The position numbers and the translations under genes were made by a program. Below are positions 13,246-13,272 of a stretch of 13,272 nt of DNA, in pieces. Within the stretch, counting starts at the first letter, position 1. Each line of letters begins with the position of its first letter. Source of the DNA: Flavobacterium psychrophilum (GTDB lineage Bacteria > Bacteroidota > Bacteroidia > Flavobacteriales > Flavobacteriaceae); assembly GCA_945890865.1 (NCBI GenBank), contig CAMDDB010000017.1:1-13272 (forward strand). The letters are read 5' to 3'. A model generated the notes under the pieces. The model was given only the letters and a program-made list of their open reading frames with translations, searched no databases and was not told the DNA's origin.

Positions 13246-13272
13246 AAGTCCACTTTAGTTTGAAGACATACA
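13246..13272 (-). repeat. Right terminal inverted repeat of the IS
   Basis: Read on the minus strand from the last base it begins TGTATGTCTTC and pairs with the left end at 18 of 27 positions. The plus strand ends in CA, as IS3-family elements do. Confidence 0.7.

Larger units (their letters stand above)
11762..13272 (+). mobile_element. Insertion sequence, IS3 family, apparently complete (1,511 bp)
   Basis: Two transposase frames in the IS3 arrangement (orfA with HTH and coiled coil, orfB with a DDE integrase core) lie between imperfect inverted repeats that begin TGTA on the left (11762) and end TACA on the right (13272), giving the 5'-TG...CA-3' tips expected for the family. The right tip coincides with the last base of the window, so the target duplication cannot be checked. 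A second, perfect 10-bp inverted repeat (CTAAGAGAGT at 11802-11811 and its reverse complement at 13233-13242) lies inside each end. Both frames are intact, so the element may be active. A tighter pair of tips, TGTACT at 11782 and AGTCCA ending at 13251, is a less likely alternative. Confidence 0.88.

Noticed and set aside
11782..13251. IS boundaries at TGTACT...AGTCCA instead of 11762-13272
   Set aside because: The inverted similarity continues outward (AAAGTG, TCA, TC, TGTA) to a TG/CA pair, and no flanking direct repeat is seen at the inner positions. It remains possible.

Overview
The window looks like a stretch of chromosome from a Flavobacterium-type bacterium (Bacteroidota, Flavobacteriaceae). 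The evidence is an AT-rich sequence, no visible Shine-Dalgarno sequences, exact matches to the Bacteroidota -7 promoter box TAnnTTTG in front of seven genes, and proteins that read like their flavobacterial relatives (a YtxJ-type bacillithiol redox protein, a DEDDh exonuclease/GIY-YIG fusion, DUF1015 and DUF6150-like proteins).

Layout. Positions 1-290 (minus) hold the N-terminal part of a probable lipoprotein that runs off the left edge. Positions 332-6517 (minus) form a tightly packed co-directional run, read right to left: a Gfo/Idh/MocA oxidoreductase, 3-hydroxybutyryl-CoA dehydrogenase, DUF1015 protein, YggS-type PLP homeostasis protein, exonuclease-UvrC-like fusion and miaA. Gaps are 2 to 64 bp, so this is probably one operon or a few overlapping ones. 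On the other side of a 143-bp divergent intergenic region lie pcm (plus) and, convergent with it and sharing a TTAA stop overlap, smpB (minus), preceded by a GNAT acetyltransferase (minus). Next come a secreted M28 peptidase with a fibronectin-like C-terminus (plus) and ytxJ (plus), closed by a strong bidirectional terminator, then a second, canonical secreted M28 peptidase and a small secreted repeat protein (both minus). From 11762 to the last base of the window lies an apparently complete IS3-family insertion sequence.

Function. Most of the window is housekeeping: tRNA modification (miaA), rescue of stalled ribosomes (smpB), protein repair (pcm), PLP homeostasis (yggS), DNA repair (exonuclease/GIY-YIG) and acyl-CoA metabolism. 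The right part is more accessory: exported peptidases, a thiol-redox protein, a repeat protein and the IS.

Most noteworthy. (1) The exonuclease/UvrC-like gene has no ATG, GTG or TTG start that keeps its first catalytic motif; the only reasonable start is ATT, preceded by an 11-codon upstream ORF. The protein also keeps the four UvrC iron-sulfur cysteines. (2) The IS has an A8G slippery site at which a -1 shift joins orfA to orfB without a stop. (3) The left tip of the IS lies between the -7 box of the repeat-protein gene and a possible -33 element supplied by the IS. (4) The repeat protein is built from two copies of a three-strand YxNQ unit. (5) One M28 peptidase has Asp where the first zinc ligand is usually His. 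I see no CRISPR array, tRNA, rRNA, prophage or clear defence system. No gene-free stretch exceeds 300 bases.
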